Origin: F22 sp963678855
GTDB taxonomy: Bacteria > Bacteroidota > Bacteroidia > Bacteroidales > Bacteroidaceae
Direction: 5' to 3'
DNA: 64,000 bases
Assembly: GCA_963678855.1 (NCBI GenBank)
Contig: OY787448.1
Span: 2,666,001 to 2,730,000 of the forward strand
Translations under genes and position numbers: made by a program
The notes under the pieces: model-generated
Database searches by the model: none
Seen by the model: only the letters and a program-made list of their open reading frames with translations
What the model was told of the DNA's origin: nothing
Shown here: piece after piece, positions 1-9,097 of the stretch
Position numbering within the stretch: the stretch's first letter is position 1
How the letters are laid out: each line of letters opens with the position of its first letter

Positions 1-380
1 TTTTGACATTCTGTCACTTGACCTGCTTGCACCCTGTTCCCTGCTCACTCAGAACCTACTGCGATTGCATTTACAACCCATTCCGAACACGTGTTCAACA
101 GGTTGTGAAAGTGCTGCCGACCCTTTGCGAGCTTGCTGGCAAGCCTTGCAAGCAAACTTTTAAGGTGTAAAAGTTCGTTGGTAAGGCTTGATAATTAATT
201 TTTAAGCCTTGAAAGAATTTAGAGAAAACTCCTCCCAAAGTAGTTGCCGCTAGAGCCCCTTTTCGTGCGATTTAAGCCCCTTTTTTTTTGAGTGGATATC
301 TGATACTCTGAGAGAATTTTAGGCGATTTGTTCTGCTTTGTCATTTTGATAGAAAAGAGACGCTATTTCTATCTTTCAGT
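1..380. repeat. Degenerate intergenic repeat, copy A (cut by window edge)
   Basis: This gene-free stretch matches, in inverted orientation, positions about 26642-26997. The best conserved core is 257-379: it shares the block TTTTCGTGCGATTTAAG, then TTTGAGTGGA, TCATTTTGA and a CTATTT..CTTTC end with the reverse complement of 26642-26762. Weaker matches extend left (CTTTGCGAGC near 121-130; TTTGACA near 2-9). I see no convincing reading frame or transposase. It could be a decayed mobile element or a conserved non-coding element. The remaining bases to 566 hold only the terminator at 492-532. Confidence 0.6.
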
Positions 381-491
381 TTTTTTATGGTCAACCATCA
401 TTTGCTGCTATAAAAGTCTACACTCACTTTTATATGAGTAATTTGAGCTGTGTGTACAACATGCTATATCAAAAAAGAGAGGTTGTATCAA

Positions 492-532
492 TAAAAAATC
501 AGGTCATAAGATTATCGAATCTTATGACCTGA
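492..532 (-). terminator. Rho-independent terminator after the C1 aminopeptidase gene
   Basis: A perfect 15-bp stem (499-513 with 518-532) has a 4-nt loop. On the minus strand it is followed by a run of six T (493-498). It lies 34 nt past the stop codon of the leftward gene. Confidence 0.9.
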
Positions 533-566
533 TGAATACCCACTTAGAATATAGTCTATAGTCGGC

Positions 567-1955
567 TTATTTCTCTTCCGCAAACATTGGATCCCAAGCT
601 GGTAAGCGCACAGGCTTTTGCTTAAGAATCTTTTCTACCTTTTTCGTGATATATTTCTTTTCTACCACTAGGCGGAACATGTATTCGTTGAACCACTCGT
701 CGGTCATCACTAGGTGACCAGCATTAGGACCTTGGCCCCAGCTGTTCTCTACCATCCATTTGTTTGGTGTACCGTTTGCGTCTAGGTTCACGGCCATCAA
801 TGTCATAGCGTGTGAACTACCACTTGTAAACGTTCTGATACGAGCAGCTTTATCCATACCGAATGTAGTACCCATCAATTCATCGTAAGAGAAGTTGTCC
901 AGGTCTAGTGTACCGTTTTCACGCAAGAAGCACTTACCTACATCGCAACTGAAGTACATCATTGTGCTGTCCTTGATTGACTTGATAGCCATATCTTTGA
1001 TTTCTTCAATAGGAAGATTCACGTATGTCCAGTTGATTCCATCATATGCGTGACGATCGTAGTCAATTTCGTACAGTTTATTGTAAGGACGAGTAGGGTC
1101 GTTCATCAACATAACGTATGTATTCTTAAGGTCTTTACCTAGGTATTCTGCATAAAATGACTTTGGTGTGTATTCTTTTGTGCTGATAGCCTTACCTGTC
1201 TTATCGCGTAGTGTCCAAGTGAACTTTGCTGGAGGTTCGCCAATATTCAGTACAAGCATGCGGTAGATAGTACCTAGCATCTCGGTCTTGCGAGCAAGTA
1301 GAGCTTTTGATTTCTCGCCTTTTGCAGCCATGTCACGAAGAATCATTGCATCTTCTTTAAGACGTAGCTTGATAAGCTTAGCCATCATAGATGTGTTGTT
1401 GCTACTGTATGTTTCTGGCATTACTTCAGCAGGAACGACACCATACTTAGAGATGATATCGATAATACCTGTAAATTGACCACCATCGCTTAGTGGGTGC
1501 TTAAACAACCACTCCACCATCTTGTCATCCATTGGCTTATCATGCGTGTCGATAATACCTTGAAGGAAAAGGTTGGATTTTTCTAGCTGGTCAAAGAAGA
1601 AGCTATACGCTTGTGAGAACTGGAAGCTACCCATGTTGTTGTTGGCAATCATTTGGGCACGGAATACGTTTAGTCCAGTAAACAACCAGCAGCGACCGCT
1701 TGACTCTTGGTCTGTAATACCTTGTGTAAGTACCTTATTTGTAAAGTGATCATCTAGCAGTGGACGAACCTCGCGGTTGACTGCTAGCTTTTTGATGCTT
1801 TCGTTACGGATAGCATTACCGATTGCTTTGTCTGAAGCTGTACCCTTGTACGCTTGTTGTATCTCCTGATACATCTTAGGGCTGATACCACCCTCTTGTG
1901 CCATCACTCCAGCCGTAGATGCTAGGGCAAAGCACGCCATAATCAATTTTTTCAT
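567..1955 (-). CDS. Secreted C1-family aminopeptidase (bleomycin hydrolase/PepC type)
   Basis: 462 aa with a Sec-type signal peptide (about residues 1-19, cleavage near the AQ pair). The papain-like triad of the bleomycin hydrolase family is visible: Cys89 in GRCW, preceded by Q83 in the oxyanion-hole position; His382 in SSHAMT; Asn404 in ENSWG. Such enzymes remove N-terminal residues from peptides. The signal peptide implies a periplasmic or exported form, as is common in asaccharolytic and gut Bacteroidales, whereas classical PepC is cytoplasmic. It follows aspS by 72 nt on the same strand; only an imperfect hairpin (1978-2007) without a T run lies between, so cotranscription is possible. 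Exact substrate unknown. Confidence 0.85.
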   Translation of the reverse strand: MKKLIMACFALASTAGVMAQEGGISPKMYQEIQQAYKGTASDKAIGNAIRNESIKKLAVNREVRPLLDDHFTNKVLTQGITDQESSGRCWLFTGLNVFRAQMIANNNMGSFQFSQAYSFFFDQLEKSNLFLQGIIDTHDKPMDDKMVEWLFKHPLSDGGQFTGIIDIISKYGVVPAEVMPETYSSNNTSMMAKLIKLRLKEDAMILRDMAAKGEKSKALLARKTEMLGTIYRMLVLNIGEPPAKFTWTLRDKTGKAISTKEYTPKSFYAEYLGKDLKNTYVMLMNDPTRPYNKLYEIDYDRHAYDGINWTYVNLPIEEIKDMAIKSIKDSTMMYFSCDVGKCFLRENGTLDLDNFSYDELMGTTFGMDKAARIRTFTSGSSHAMTLMAVNLDANGTPNKWMVENSWGQGPNAGHLVMTDEWFNEYMFRLVVEKKYITKKVEKILKQKPVRLPAWDPMFAEEK

Positions 1956-2027
1956 GTCAGTTGGTTTTTACGAAGATGCCCACTCTGTAGCAAGCTAGAG
2001 AGCGGGCACTGTATATTAATATGTAAG

Positions 2028-3788
2028 TTACTCTTCGATATCCGTCAAGCTTAGGTTCAACTCATCTAGTTGAGATGGGTCCAAAGCAGCTGGTGCATCA
2101 ATCATGACATCTCGACCTGAGTTGTTCTTAGGGAAGGCGATACAATCACGAATAGAATCAAGACCAGCAAATAGGCTCACGAAACGGTCCAAACCGTAAG
2201 CAAGACCACCATGTGGAGGTGCACCATATTCAAACGCGCTCATTAAGAAACCAAATTGCTCTTTGGCTTTCTCTGGTGTGAAACCAAGAAGCTCGAACAT
2301 CTTGTTTTGAAGTTCTGCGTCGAAGATACGGATAGAACCACCACCAACTTCAACACCATTCACAACCATATCATATGCGTTAGCACGTACAGCACCTGGA
2401 TCGGTATCTAGTAGGTGAATATCTTCTGCTTTTGGTGCAGTAAATGGGTGGTGCATAGCCATATAACGACCAGACTCTTCGTCCCACTCAAACAATGGGA
2501 AGTCTACTACCCATAGGCAAGAGAAGTTGTCCTTGTCGCGAAGACCAAGTTGACTACCCATCTCAAGACGAAGTTCACAAAGTTGCTTACGTGTCTTCAT
2601 CGCATCATCACCGCTAAGGATAAGGATCAAGTCGCCTGGCTCTGCTTGCATAGCAGCTTTCATCTCTTGAAGCACTTCTTGGCTGTAGAACTTATCTACG
2701 CTAGACTTCACGTTGCCATCTTCTTGTACACGAGCATAGACCATACCCTTCGCACCAATTTGTTGGCTCTTTACGAAATCTGTCAGTTTGTCTAGTTGCT
2801 TACGTGTGTAGCTTGCTGCACCCTTAGCACAGATACCACCGATATACTCAGCGCTATCAAATACAGGGAAACCATGACCCTTAAGCACATCCATCAACTC
2901 AACGAACTTCATGTCGAAACGAGTATCTGGCTTATCGCTACCATAATATTTCATGGCGTCATGCCAAGGCATTTGAGGGAAGTCACCTTCAATCTCTACA
3001 CCACGAATCGTGCGGAATAGGTGCTTAGTCATATCTTCAAATACACCGATAACATCTGCTTGGTCTACAAAACTCATCTCGCAGTCAATCTGTGTAAACT
3101 CTGGTTGACGGTCTGCACGAAGGTCTTCGTCACGGAAACACTTCACGATTTGGAAGTAACGGTCGAAACCAGATACCATCAACAATTGCTTGAAGATTTG
3201 TGGCGATTGAGGTAGGGCATAGAACTGACCTGGGTTCATACGTGATGGTACCACGAAGTCACGTGCACCCTCAGGTGTAGAACCAATCAATACTGGTGTC
3301 TCTACTTCCAAGAAATCTAGTTTGTCAAGGTAGCTGCGGATAGCGATAGTCATCTTGTGACGTAGCTCTAGGTTGGCGCGAACTGGGTTACGGCGCAAGT
3401 CTAGGTAGCGGTATTTCATACGGATGTCATCACCACCATCAGTCTCATCTTCGATAGTAAATGGAGGTGTCGCTGCCTTATTCAAGATATTTAGTTCGCT
3501 TACGATGATTTCGATATCACCTGTAGGCATATGTTCGTTCTTGCTGTAGCGCTCGTTTACTTCACCAGTTACTTGAACCACAAATTCACGGCCCAATTTA
3601 TTGGCTGCATCGCATAGCTCTTTGTTTGTCTCTTCATTGAAGACAAGTTGCGTGATACCATAGCGATCACGAAGATCCACAAAGGTCATACCACCCATTT
3701 TACGAGTACGTTGTACCCATCCAGCAAGTGTCACTGTCTTGCCTGCATCGCTAAGGCGCAAAGCACCACAATTATCTGTTCTATACAT
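2028..3788 (-). CDS. aspS: Aspartyl-tRNA synthetase
   Basis: 586 aa, the normal length of the bacterial-type enzyme. An N-terminal OB-fold anticodon-binding domain (VTLAGWVQRTRKMGG) is followed by the class II core: motif 2 FRDEDLRADRQPEFTQID and motif 3 with GGLAYGLDRFV near the C terminus; the bacterial GAD insertion lies between them. It charges tRNA-Asp with aspartate in the cytoplasm. A minus-strand -7 box TATCTTTG lies at 3832-3839, giving a leader of about 35 nt. The gene is divergent from spt. Nothing odd. Confidence 0.97.
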   Translation of the reverse strand: MYRTDNCGALRLSDAGKTVTLAGWVQRTRKMGGMTFVDLRDRYGITQLVFNEETNKELCDAANKLGREFVVQVTGEVNERYSKNEHMPTGDIEIIVSELNILNKAATPPFTIEDETDGGDDIRMKYRYLDLRRNPVRANLELRHKMTIAIRSYLDKLDFLEVETPVLIGSTPEGARDFVVPSRMNPGQFYALPQSPQIFKQLLMVSGFDRYFQIVKCFRDEDLRADRQPEFTQIDCEMSFVDQADVIGVFEDMTKHLFRTIRGVEIEGDFPQMPWHDAMKYYGSDKPDTRFDMKFVELMDVLKGHGFPVFDSAEYIGGICAKGAASYTRKQLDKLTDFVKSQQIGAKGMVYARVQEDGNVKSSVDKFYSQEVLQEMKAAMQAEPGDLILILSGDDAMKTRKQLCELRLEMGSQLGLRDKDNFSCLWVVDFPLFEWDEESGRYMAMHHPFTAPKAEDIHLLDTDPGAVRANAYDMVVNGVEVGGGSIRIFDAELQNKMFELLGFTPEKAKEQFGFLMSAFEYGAPPHGGLAYGLDRFVSLFAGLDSIRDCIAFPKNNSGRDVMIDAPAALDPSQLDELNLSLTDIEE

Positions 3789-4027
3789 AATCGTTTGTCT
3801 GTATATTGTATTATAAATTTATTATTGACCACAAAGATAACAACTTATTACGGAATACCGTTCTATAAGGGGCTGGTTTTTTATGCATATACTACTGATA
3901 CTGGCAAAAAAGAGAAGGCTGTGATCGAAAATAAGATTTAGATTGACTTTTTTTCTCGACAAAACAAGACAAAATGGTAAGATATTGTTATCTTTGTCCG
4001 CTGAATTTAACTGAAGTAAAATAACAA

Positions 4028-5230
4028 ATGGGCTTATTGCAAGACAAACTATCTAAATATGATGTCCCTCAGAAAATCAAAGAAAAAGGGGTATATCCAT
4101 ATTTTAGATGTATAGAAAGTGAACAAGATACCGAAGTGGTGATGTCGGGCCGTAAGGTCTTGATGTTCGGTAGCAACTCATACCTAGGACTAACCAATCA
4201 TCCTGAAGTGATTCAGGCTGCTGTTGACGCTACTGAAAAATATGGTACCGGGTGTGCGGGATCGCGATTCCTAAACGGTACTTTAGACTTACACTTAGAA
4301 TTAGAAAAGGAATTAGCAGAGTTTGTAGGTAAAGAAGATGCAATCATCTATTCAACAGGTTTTCAAGTAAATCTTGGTGTCGTTTCATGCCTTACTGGGC
4401 GTGAAGACTATATTATATGTGACGAATTGGATCATGCTAGTATCGTAGAAGGACGTCGTTTGTCTTTCTCTACACAGCTTCGATTCAAACATAACGACAT
4501 GGAGTCTCTAGAGAAGGTGTTACAAAAATGTAAGCCTGAATCTGTGAAGCTTATCGTCGTAGACGGTGTGTTTTCTATGGAAGGAGATGTAGCTCCACTT
4601 CCAGAAATTATTGCACTCGCTAAAAAATATGATGCCAATGTCATGGTTGATGAAGCACATGGACTTGGTGTACTTGGCGAAAATGGTCGTGGTACATGTA
4701 ATCACTTTGGTGTAACTAAGGATGTCGATTTGATTATGGGGACGTTCTCGAAGTCATTTGCCGCTATCGGTGGATTTATTGCTGCCGACAAGGAAGTTAT
4801 CAATTATCTACGTCACAACTCTCGATCATATATCTTTAGTGCTAGTAACACGCCAGCAGCTACTGCGGCTGCACGTCAAGCATTGCACATTATGAAGCGT
4901 GAGCCAGAAAGAGTGGATAAGCTTTGGGATGTAACAAACTATGCTTTGGAGCAATTCCGTAAACATGGTTTTGAAATCGGACATACTTCGACTCCTATCA
5001 TACCACTATATGTACGTGATATGGATAAGACATTTATGGTTACTAAGATGTTGTTTGATGAAGGTATCTTTATCAACCCAGTGATTCCTCCAGCATGTAG
5101 TCCAGAAGATACGTTGATTCGTTTCTCGTTGATGGCCACGCATACGAAGGAGCAAGTGGACTTCGCTGTAGAAAAACTATTGAAGTGTTATAAGGCACTG
5201 GATATCCCTTTGCATGTGACAATTAAGTAG
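4028..5230 (+). CDS. spt: Serine palmitoyltransferase (alpha-oxoamine synthase family)
   Basis: 400 aa, PLP-dependent alpha-oxoamine synthase. PLP lysine K242 is in GTFSKS, the DEAH motif is at 208-211, and the glycine-rich loop GTGCAGSRFLNGT is near 73-85. The whole chain closely resembles, from memory, the Bacteroides thetaiotaomicron Spt that condenses serine with an acyl-CoA to 3-ketosphinganine, the first step of sphingolipid synthesis. The alternative in this family is 2-amino-3-ketobutyrate CoA ligase (Kbl); the Bacteroides-like start MGLLQ and the YPYFR region favour Spt. A -7 box TATCTTTG sits at 3989-3996. Monocistronic, closed by a strong terminator. Membrane sphingolipids are a hallmark of Bacteroidales, which supports the taxonomy. 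Confidence 0.85.
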   Translation: MGLLQDKLSKYDVPQKIKEKGVYPYFRCIESEQDTEVVMSGRKVLMFGSNSYLGLTNHPEVIQAAVDATEKYGTGCAGSRFLNGTLDLHLELEKELAEFVGKEDAIIYSTGFQVNLGVVSCLTGREDYIICDELDHASIVEGRRLSFSTQLRFKHNDMESLEKVLQKCKPESVKLIVVDGVFSMEGDVAPLPEIIALAKKYDANVMVDEAHGLGVLGENGRGTCNHFGVTKDVDLIMGTFSKSFAAIGGFIAADKEVINYLRHNSRSYIFSASNTPAATAAARQALHIMKREPERVDKLWDVTNYALEQFRKHGFEIGHTSTPIIPLYVRDMDKTFMVTKMLFDEGIFINPVIPPACSPEDTLIRFSLMATHTKEQVDFAVEKLLKCYKALDIPLHVTIK

Positions 5231-5255
5231 AGTATTATACTCTTAACGATATAGA

Positions 5256-5303
5256 CAAAGACACGTAGACTGAATAAAGTCTACGTGTCTTTGTTTTTTT
5301 TTT
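5256..5303 (+). terminator. Rho-independent terminator after spt
   Basis: Perfect 15-bp stem (5256-5270 with 5279-5293), 8-nt loop, then ten T (5294-5303). Confidence 0.95.
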
Positions 5304-5517
5304 GCATGCCTCACGTGAATATTAATTCTAAGTTTTGCATATTGTAAACGCGATAATATACTGTTTTGTCTAGGTGTAATCTGTTAATTTGATGTTTTTA
5401 TGCTTTTGGATAAAATGTTCTTTGATTTTATCTTTTTTGTTTGTATGATTATTCGTATATTTGTACCCAAATAGAAATAATAATACGCATTAATATGCAA
5501 CTAAAAGAATACAGCAT

Positions 5518-6168
5518 ATGAGTTTAAAGAAAACAAGCCGGCTAGTCCTTATTAAGCAATTAATTTCAAAGCATGAAATCTCTAATCAAGAAGATTTGGT
5601 GCGTTTGCTATCTGAACGTGGAGTAAAAGCAACTCAAGCTACTGTGTCAAGAGATTTGAAACAGTTGAATGTAGCAAAAGGTTTTACACCAAGTGGACAT
5701 ACATGTTATGTACTGCCTAATGAGGTATTTTATAGACGACCAAAAGCTGAGTTGTCTACTGAAGAAGACGCTAGACCAGTTATGGATTCAGTAGCTTCTA
5801 TGCTCGCTTCTCGTGTCTTAAGTATTGATTTTTCATTCAATCTTGCAGTCATTCGTACAAAGCCTGGTTACGCTGGAAGTGTGGCGTATGATATTGATGA
5901 GAAGAATTGGAGTGGCATATTAGGTTCAGTAGCTGGTGACGACACTGTGTTGTTGATTCTTGCAGAGGGAGTCGGCAGAGATATGGTGGTCAAAGAGCTA
6001 GGTGTCCTTTTAGAGGGAGTAGACACGCAAAAGACAAATATCACAGATGTAATCAGCCAATTTGATCGCAAAAAGATGTCTGCTATGGACTTAGACAGCG
6101 AATTAGAACAAGATTATCATAATATGTCCTTCCCAGACGAGGACAAACCATTGTTTCGGGAGGGCTAG
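5518..6168 (+). CDS. argR: Arginine repressor with C-terminal extension
   Basis: 216 aa. The N-terminal winged helix carries the ArgR signature QATVSRDLKQL (residues 40-50). The C-terminal oligomerisation/arginine-binding domain carries GSVAGDDTVLLIL (136-148) with the GDD arginine-binding residues. Family members are usually about 150-160 aa; here the recognisable domain ends near residue 168 and a charged tail of about 48 residues follows. It heads an arginine operon (17 nt to the next gene), so it probably controls its own operon in response to arginine. A -7 box TATATTTG lies at 5456-5463. I could not define ARG boxes with confidence. Confidence 0.9.
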   Translation: MSLKKTSRLVLIKQLISKHEISNQEDLVRLLSERGVKATQATVSRDLKQLNVAKGFTPSGHTCYVLPNEVFYRRPKAELSTEEDARPVMDSVASMLASRVLSIDFSFNLAVIRTKPGYAGSVAYDIDEKNWSGILGSVAGDDTVLLILAEGVGRDMVVKELGVLLEGVDTQKTNITDVISQFDRKKMSAMDLDSELEQDYHNMSFPDEDKPLFREG

Positions 6169-6185
6169 TATAAAGAATTTTCAGT

Positions 6186-6800
6186 ATGGAGATTGATGTA
6201 ATGGTGGCAGATGCTTCTCATGAAGTATATGTCGACGAAATATTGAATACCATTACTGCCGCTGCTAAAGTGCGTGGTACAGGTATTGCCAAGCGAACAC
6301 ACGCTTATCTCGCTCAAAAGATGAAAGAGGGGAAAGCGATTATCGCTATAACAGAAGAAAAAGAATTTGCAGGTTTCTGCTACATCGAAAGTTGGGGTAA
6401 TAAACAGTACGTAGCAAACTCAGGTTTGATTGTTGTAGAAAAATTCCGTGGTCAGGGTTTGGCTAAGAGAATTAAGAAAGCAGCTTTCTTGTTGTCTAGA
6501 TTGCGTTGGCCACATGCCAAGTTGTTTGGACTCACAAGTGGAGCAGCAGTTATGAAGATCAACTCTGAGCTTGGGTACAAGCCTGTTTCTTTTGCTCAGC
6601 TGACTGACGATGAGGCTTTCTGGAGAGGATGTGAAGGATGTGTCAACCATGATGTATTGGTGCGTACGGAACGTCAATATTGTATCTGTACAGCGATGCT
6701 TTTCGACCCAGATGAACTAAAGAAAGAGAATGTGGATGCTAGTAAAACCACAGAAAATCTAGCAAAAGAATTGGGCTTGCCTGAGGATAATGAAGAATAA
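6186..6800 (+). CDS. GNAT acetyltransferase in the arg operon, probable N-acylglutamate synthase
   Basis: 204 aa. The acyl-CoA-binding motif A of GNAT proteins is visible as VEKFRGQGLAKRI (RGQGLA at 88-93), followed by a C-terminal part with several cysteines. It sits between argR and argG with 17-nt gaps on both sides and so is cotranscribed with arginine genes. The window has no classical argA or argJ. The simplest reading is that it makes the N-acyl-glutamate that starts the pathway; published fitness work on B. thetaiotaomicron assigned this role to a GNAT in the same context, as I recall. Bacteroidales ornithine synthesis uses N-succinyl rather than N-acetyl intermediates, so succinyl-CoA may be the donor. 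Function is inferred from context. Confidence 0.65.
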   Translation: MEIDVMVADASHEVYVDEILNTITAAAKVRGTGIAKRTHAYLAQKMKEGKAIIAITEEKEFAGFCYIESWGNKQYVANSGLIVVEKFRGQGLAKRIKKAAFLLSRLRWPHAKLFGLTSGAAVMKINSELGYKPVSFAQLTDDEAFWRGCEGCVNHDVLVRTERQYCICTAMLFDPDELKKENVDASKTTENLAKELGLPEDNEE

Positions 6801-6817
6801 AAGAACACATATATATT

Positions 6818-8017
6818 ATGGCTAAAAAAGTTGTTGTCGCATATAGCGGTGGGTTGGATACTAGTTATACGGTAATGTATCTGGCTAAGGAAAAAGGATA
6901 CGAAGTGTATGCAGCATGTGCTGATACAGGTGGTTTCTCTGCTGAGCAGTTGAAGCAAAATGAGGAGAATGCTTATAAACTGGGTGCTAAAAGCTACGTT
7001 ACTCTTGATGTGACTCGTGAGTACTATGATAAGAGTTTGAAGTATATGATTTATGGTAATGTGCTGCGTCAAGGTACATATCCTATTTCTGTAAGTTCTG
7101 AGCGTATCTTCCAAGCGCTAGCTATCTCGCAATATACCAACGAAATTGGTGCAGATGCTATCGCACACGGTTCTACTGGTGCGGGTAACGATCAGATTCG
7201 TTTTGATATGACATTCTTGGTGAAGTCGCCTGATGTAGAAATCATCACTTTGACTAGAGATAATGTGTTGACGCGTGAGGCTGAAATCAATTATCTCAAA
7301 GATAATGGTTTTGAGGCAGACTTTACGAAACTTAAGTATAGCTATAATGTAGGTATCTGGGGTACATCAATTTGTGGTGGAGAGATTCTTGATAGTAAAG
7401 AAGGGCTTCCTGAATCTGCATATCTAAAGCAAGTTACCAAGACGGGTACGGAAGAAATAACTTTGACTTTTGCTAAGGGTGAGCTTGTCGGTGTGAATGG
7501 TCAGAAATATGATGATCCTATCGCTGCTATTCAAGCTGTTGAAGATTTGGCAGCACCTTACGGTATCGGTCGTGATATGCACGTAGGCGATAGTATTATC
7601 GGTATCAAAGGTCGTGTCGGTTTTGAAGCGGCAGCGCCAATGCTGATTATCAATGCACATAAGTTTCTTGAAAAATATACACTAAGTAAATGGCAACAGC
7701 ACTGGAAAGAGCAGATTGCCAACTGGTATGGTATGTTTTTGCATGAAAGCCAATACTTGGAACCTGTTATGCCTGATATGGAGGCGATGTTGACATCTAG
7801 CCAACGTAATGTAAACGGTGATGTACGTATGTTAATGCGTCCATATACTTTTGAACCTATCGGCGTAGATAGTCCAGATGATTTGGTGAAGTCTAAGCTT
7901 GGAGAATATGGTGAAGTGCAAAAGGGATGGACAGCAGAAGATGCTAAGGGTTTCATCAAGGTGACATCTACTCCATTGCGTGTATATTACGGAAATCATC
8001 CAGAAGAAGAGAGATAA
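6818..8017 (+). CDS. argG: Argininosuccinate synthase
   Basis: 399 aa, normal length. The N-type ATP pyrophosphatase loop SGGLDTS is at residues 10-16, with further ATP/citrulline-binding blocks (AHGSTGAGNDQIRF; GIWGTSICGGE). It joins citrulline and aspartate with ATP to argininosuccinate. Second structural gene of the arg operon, 17 nt after the GNAT gene. An 84-nt gap with a hairpin separates it from argC. The partner argH is not in the window. Confidence 0.96.
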   Translation: MAKKVVVAYSGGLDTSYTVMYLAKEKGYEVYAACADTGGFSAEQLKQNEENAYKLGAKSYVTLDVTREYYDKSLKYMIYGNVLRQGTYPISVSSERIFQALAISQYTNEIGADAIAHGSTGAGNDQIRFDMTFLVKSPDVEIITLTRDNVLTREAEINYLKDNGFEADFTKLKYSYNVGIWGTSICGGEILDSKEGLPESAYLKQVTKTGTEEITLTFAKGELVGVNGQKYDDPIAAIQAVEDLAAPYGIGRDMHVGDSIIGIKGRVGFEAAAPMLIINAHKFLEKYTLSKWQQHWKEQIANWYGMFLHESQYLEPVMPDMEAMLTSSQRNVNGDVRMLMRPYTFEPIGVDSPDDLVKSKLGEYGEVQKGWTAEDAKGFIKVTSTPLRVYYGNHPEEER

Positions 8018-8032
8018 TAAACATAATACATC

Positions 8033-8077
8033 AAGTTCTTACACAATAGCACATTGTGCTAAAGTGTGTAGGAACTT
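8033..8077 (+). promoter_or_regulatory. Imperfect intercistronic hairpin between argG and argC
   Basis: AAGTTC (8033-8038) pairs with GAACTT (8072-8077); the inner part TACACAATAGCAC pairs imperfectly with GTGCTAAAGTGTGTA around an ATT loop. No T run follows, so it is not an obvious terminator. It is more likely an mRNA processing or stability structure, or a partial attenuator. Confidence 0.5.
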
Positions 8078-8101
8078 ACCTTATATATCAATAAAGAGAA
8101 T

Positions 8102-9070
8102 ATGATTAAAGTTGGTATTATTGGTGGCGCTGGTTATACGGCCGGCGAACTTATTAGATTGCTGCTTATCCATCCAGAAGTAAAACTGACGTGGGTGCAT
8201 AGTACAAGTAATGCGGGAAATTTGATTTACGCAGTACATGAAGGTTTAATGGGGGATACAGAGATGCGTTTTACAGATCAATTGGATTTTGATAGCATCG
8301 ACTTGTTGTTCTTCTGTACGGCTCATGGTGATAGCGAGAAGTTTATGAATACGCATACTTTACCGGCTGATTTGAAGGTGATTGACCTAGCACAGGATTT
8401 TCGTCATAAGCGTCCAGGAAATGAGTTTATCTATGGCTTGCCTGAATTGAATAGACGTGCTACGTGTAAGAGTCAATATGTAGCCAATCCAGGTTGTTTT
8501 GCAACTTGTATTCAGCTTGCTTTGTTGCCATTGGCGAAGCATAAATTGCTGACAAGCGATATTATGGTCAACGCGATTACTGGTTCGACTGGGGCAGGCG
8601 TGAAACCAAGAGCAACTTCGCACTTCTCGTGGAGAAACAATAATATGAGTGTGTACAAAGCATTCGAGCACCAACATATCAAAGAGATTACAGAATCTCT
8701 AGAACAACTACAAGGTAGCTTTGATGTAGATATTCACTTTATCCCTTATCGTGGTGATTTTCCTCGTGGTATCTTTACTACTTGTGTGATTGATTGCGAT
8801 AAAGATATCGATACGTTATATGAGATGTATCGTGACTATTATAAGGCAGATAGCTTTACACATGTCATGGAAGAGAATGTGGATCTAAAACAAGTGGTGA
8901 ATACAAACAAATGTTTGCTTCACCTAGAAAAGCACGGCAACAAACTGATGGTGGTGTCATGTATTGATAACTTGTTGAAGGGTGCAAGTGGACAGGCTGT
9001 ACACAATATGAATCTACTCTTTAATCTTGAGGAAACTGTTGGCTTGAATTTGAAGCCATCGGCCTTCTAA
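8102..9070 (+). CDS. argC: N-acetyl(succinyl)-gamma-glutamyl-phosphate reductase
   Basis: 322 aa. The N-terminal Rossmann fold GIIGGAGYTAGELIRLL and the active-site motif NPGCFATC (catalytic Cys) are both clear. It reduces N-acyl-glutamyl phosphate to the semialdehyde with NADPH. It belongs to the arg operon (27 nt before argD). N-acyl glutamate kinase (argB) and carbamoyltransferase are absent from this cluster and must lie elsewhere. Confidence 0.94.
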   Translation: MIKVGIIGGAGYTAGELIRLLLIHPEVKLTWVHSTSNAGNLIYAVHEGLMGDTEMRFTDQLDFDSIDLLFFCTAHGDSEKFMNTHTLPADLKVIDLAQDFRHKRPGNEFIYGLPELNRRATCKSQYVANPGCFATCIQLALLPLAKHKLLTSDIMVNAITGSTGAGVKPRATSHFSWRNNNMSVYKAFEHQHIKEITESLEQLQGSFDVDIHFIPYRGDFPRGIFTTCVIDCDKDIDTLYEMYRDYYKADSFTHVMEENVDLKQVVNTNKCLLHLEKHGNKLMVVSCIDNLLKGASGQAVHNMNLLFNLEETVGLNLKPSAF

Positions 9071-9097
9071 CCTCAGCAAACTTAAACAACAACAATC

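Noticed and set aside
5440..5510. ARG boxes upstream of argR
   Set aside because: AT-rich near-palindromes are present, but none matches a recognisable ARG box well enough to claim.
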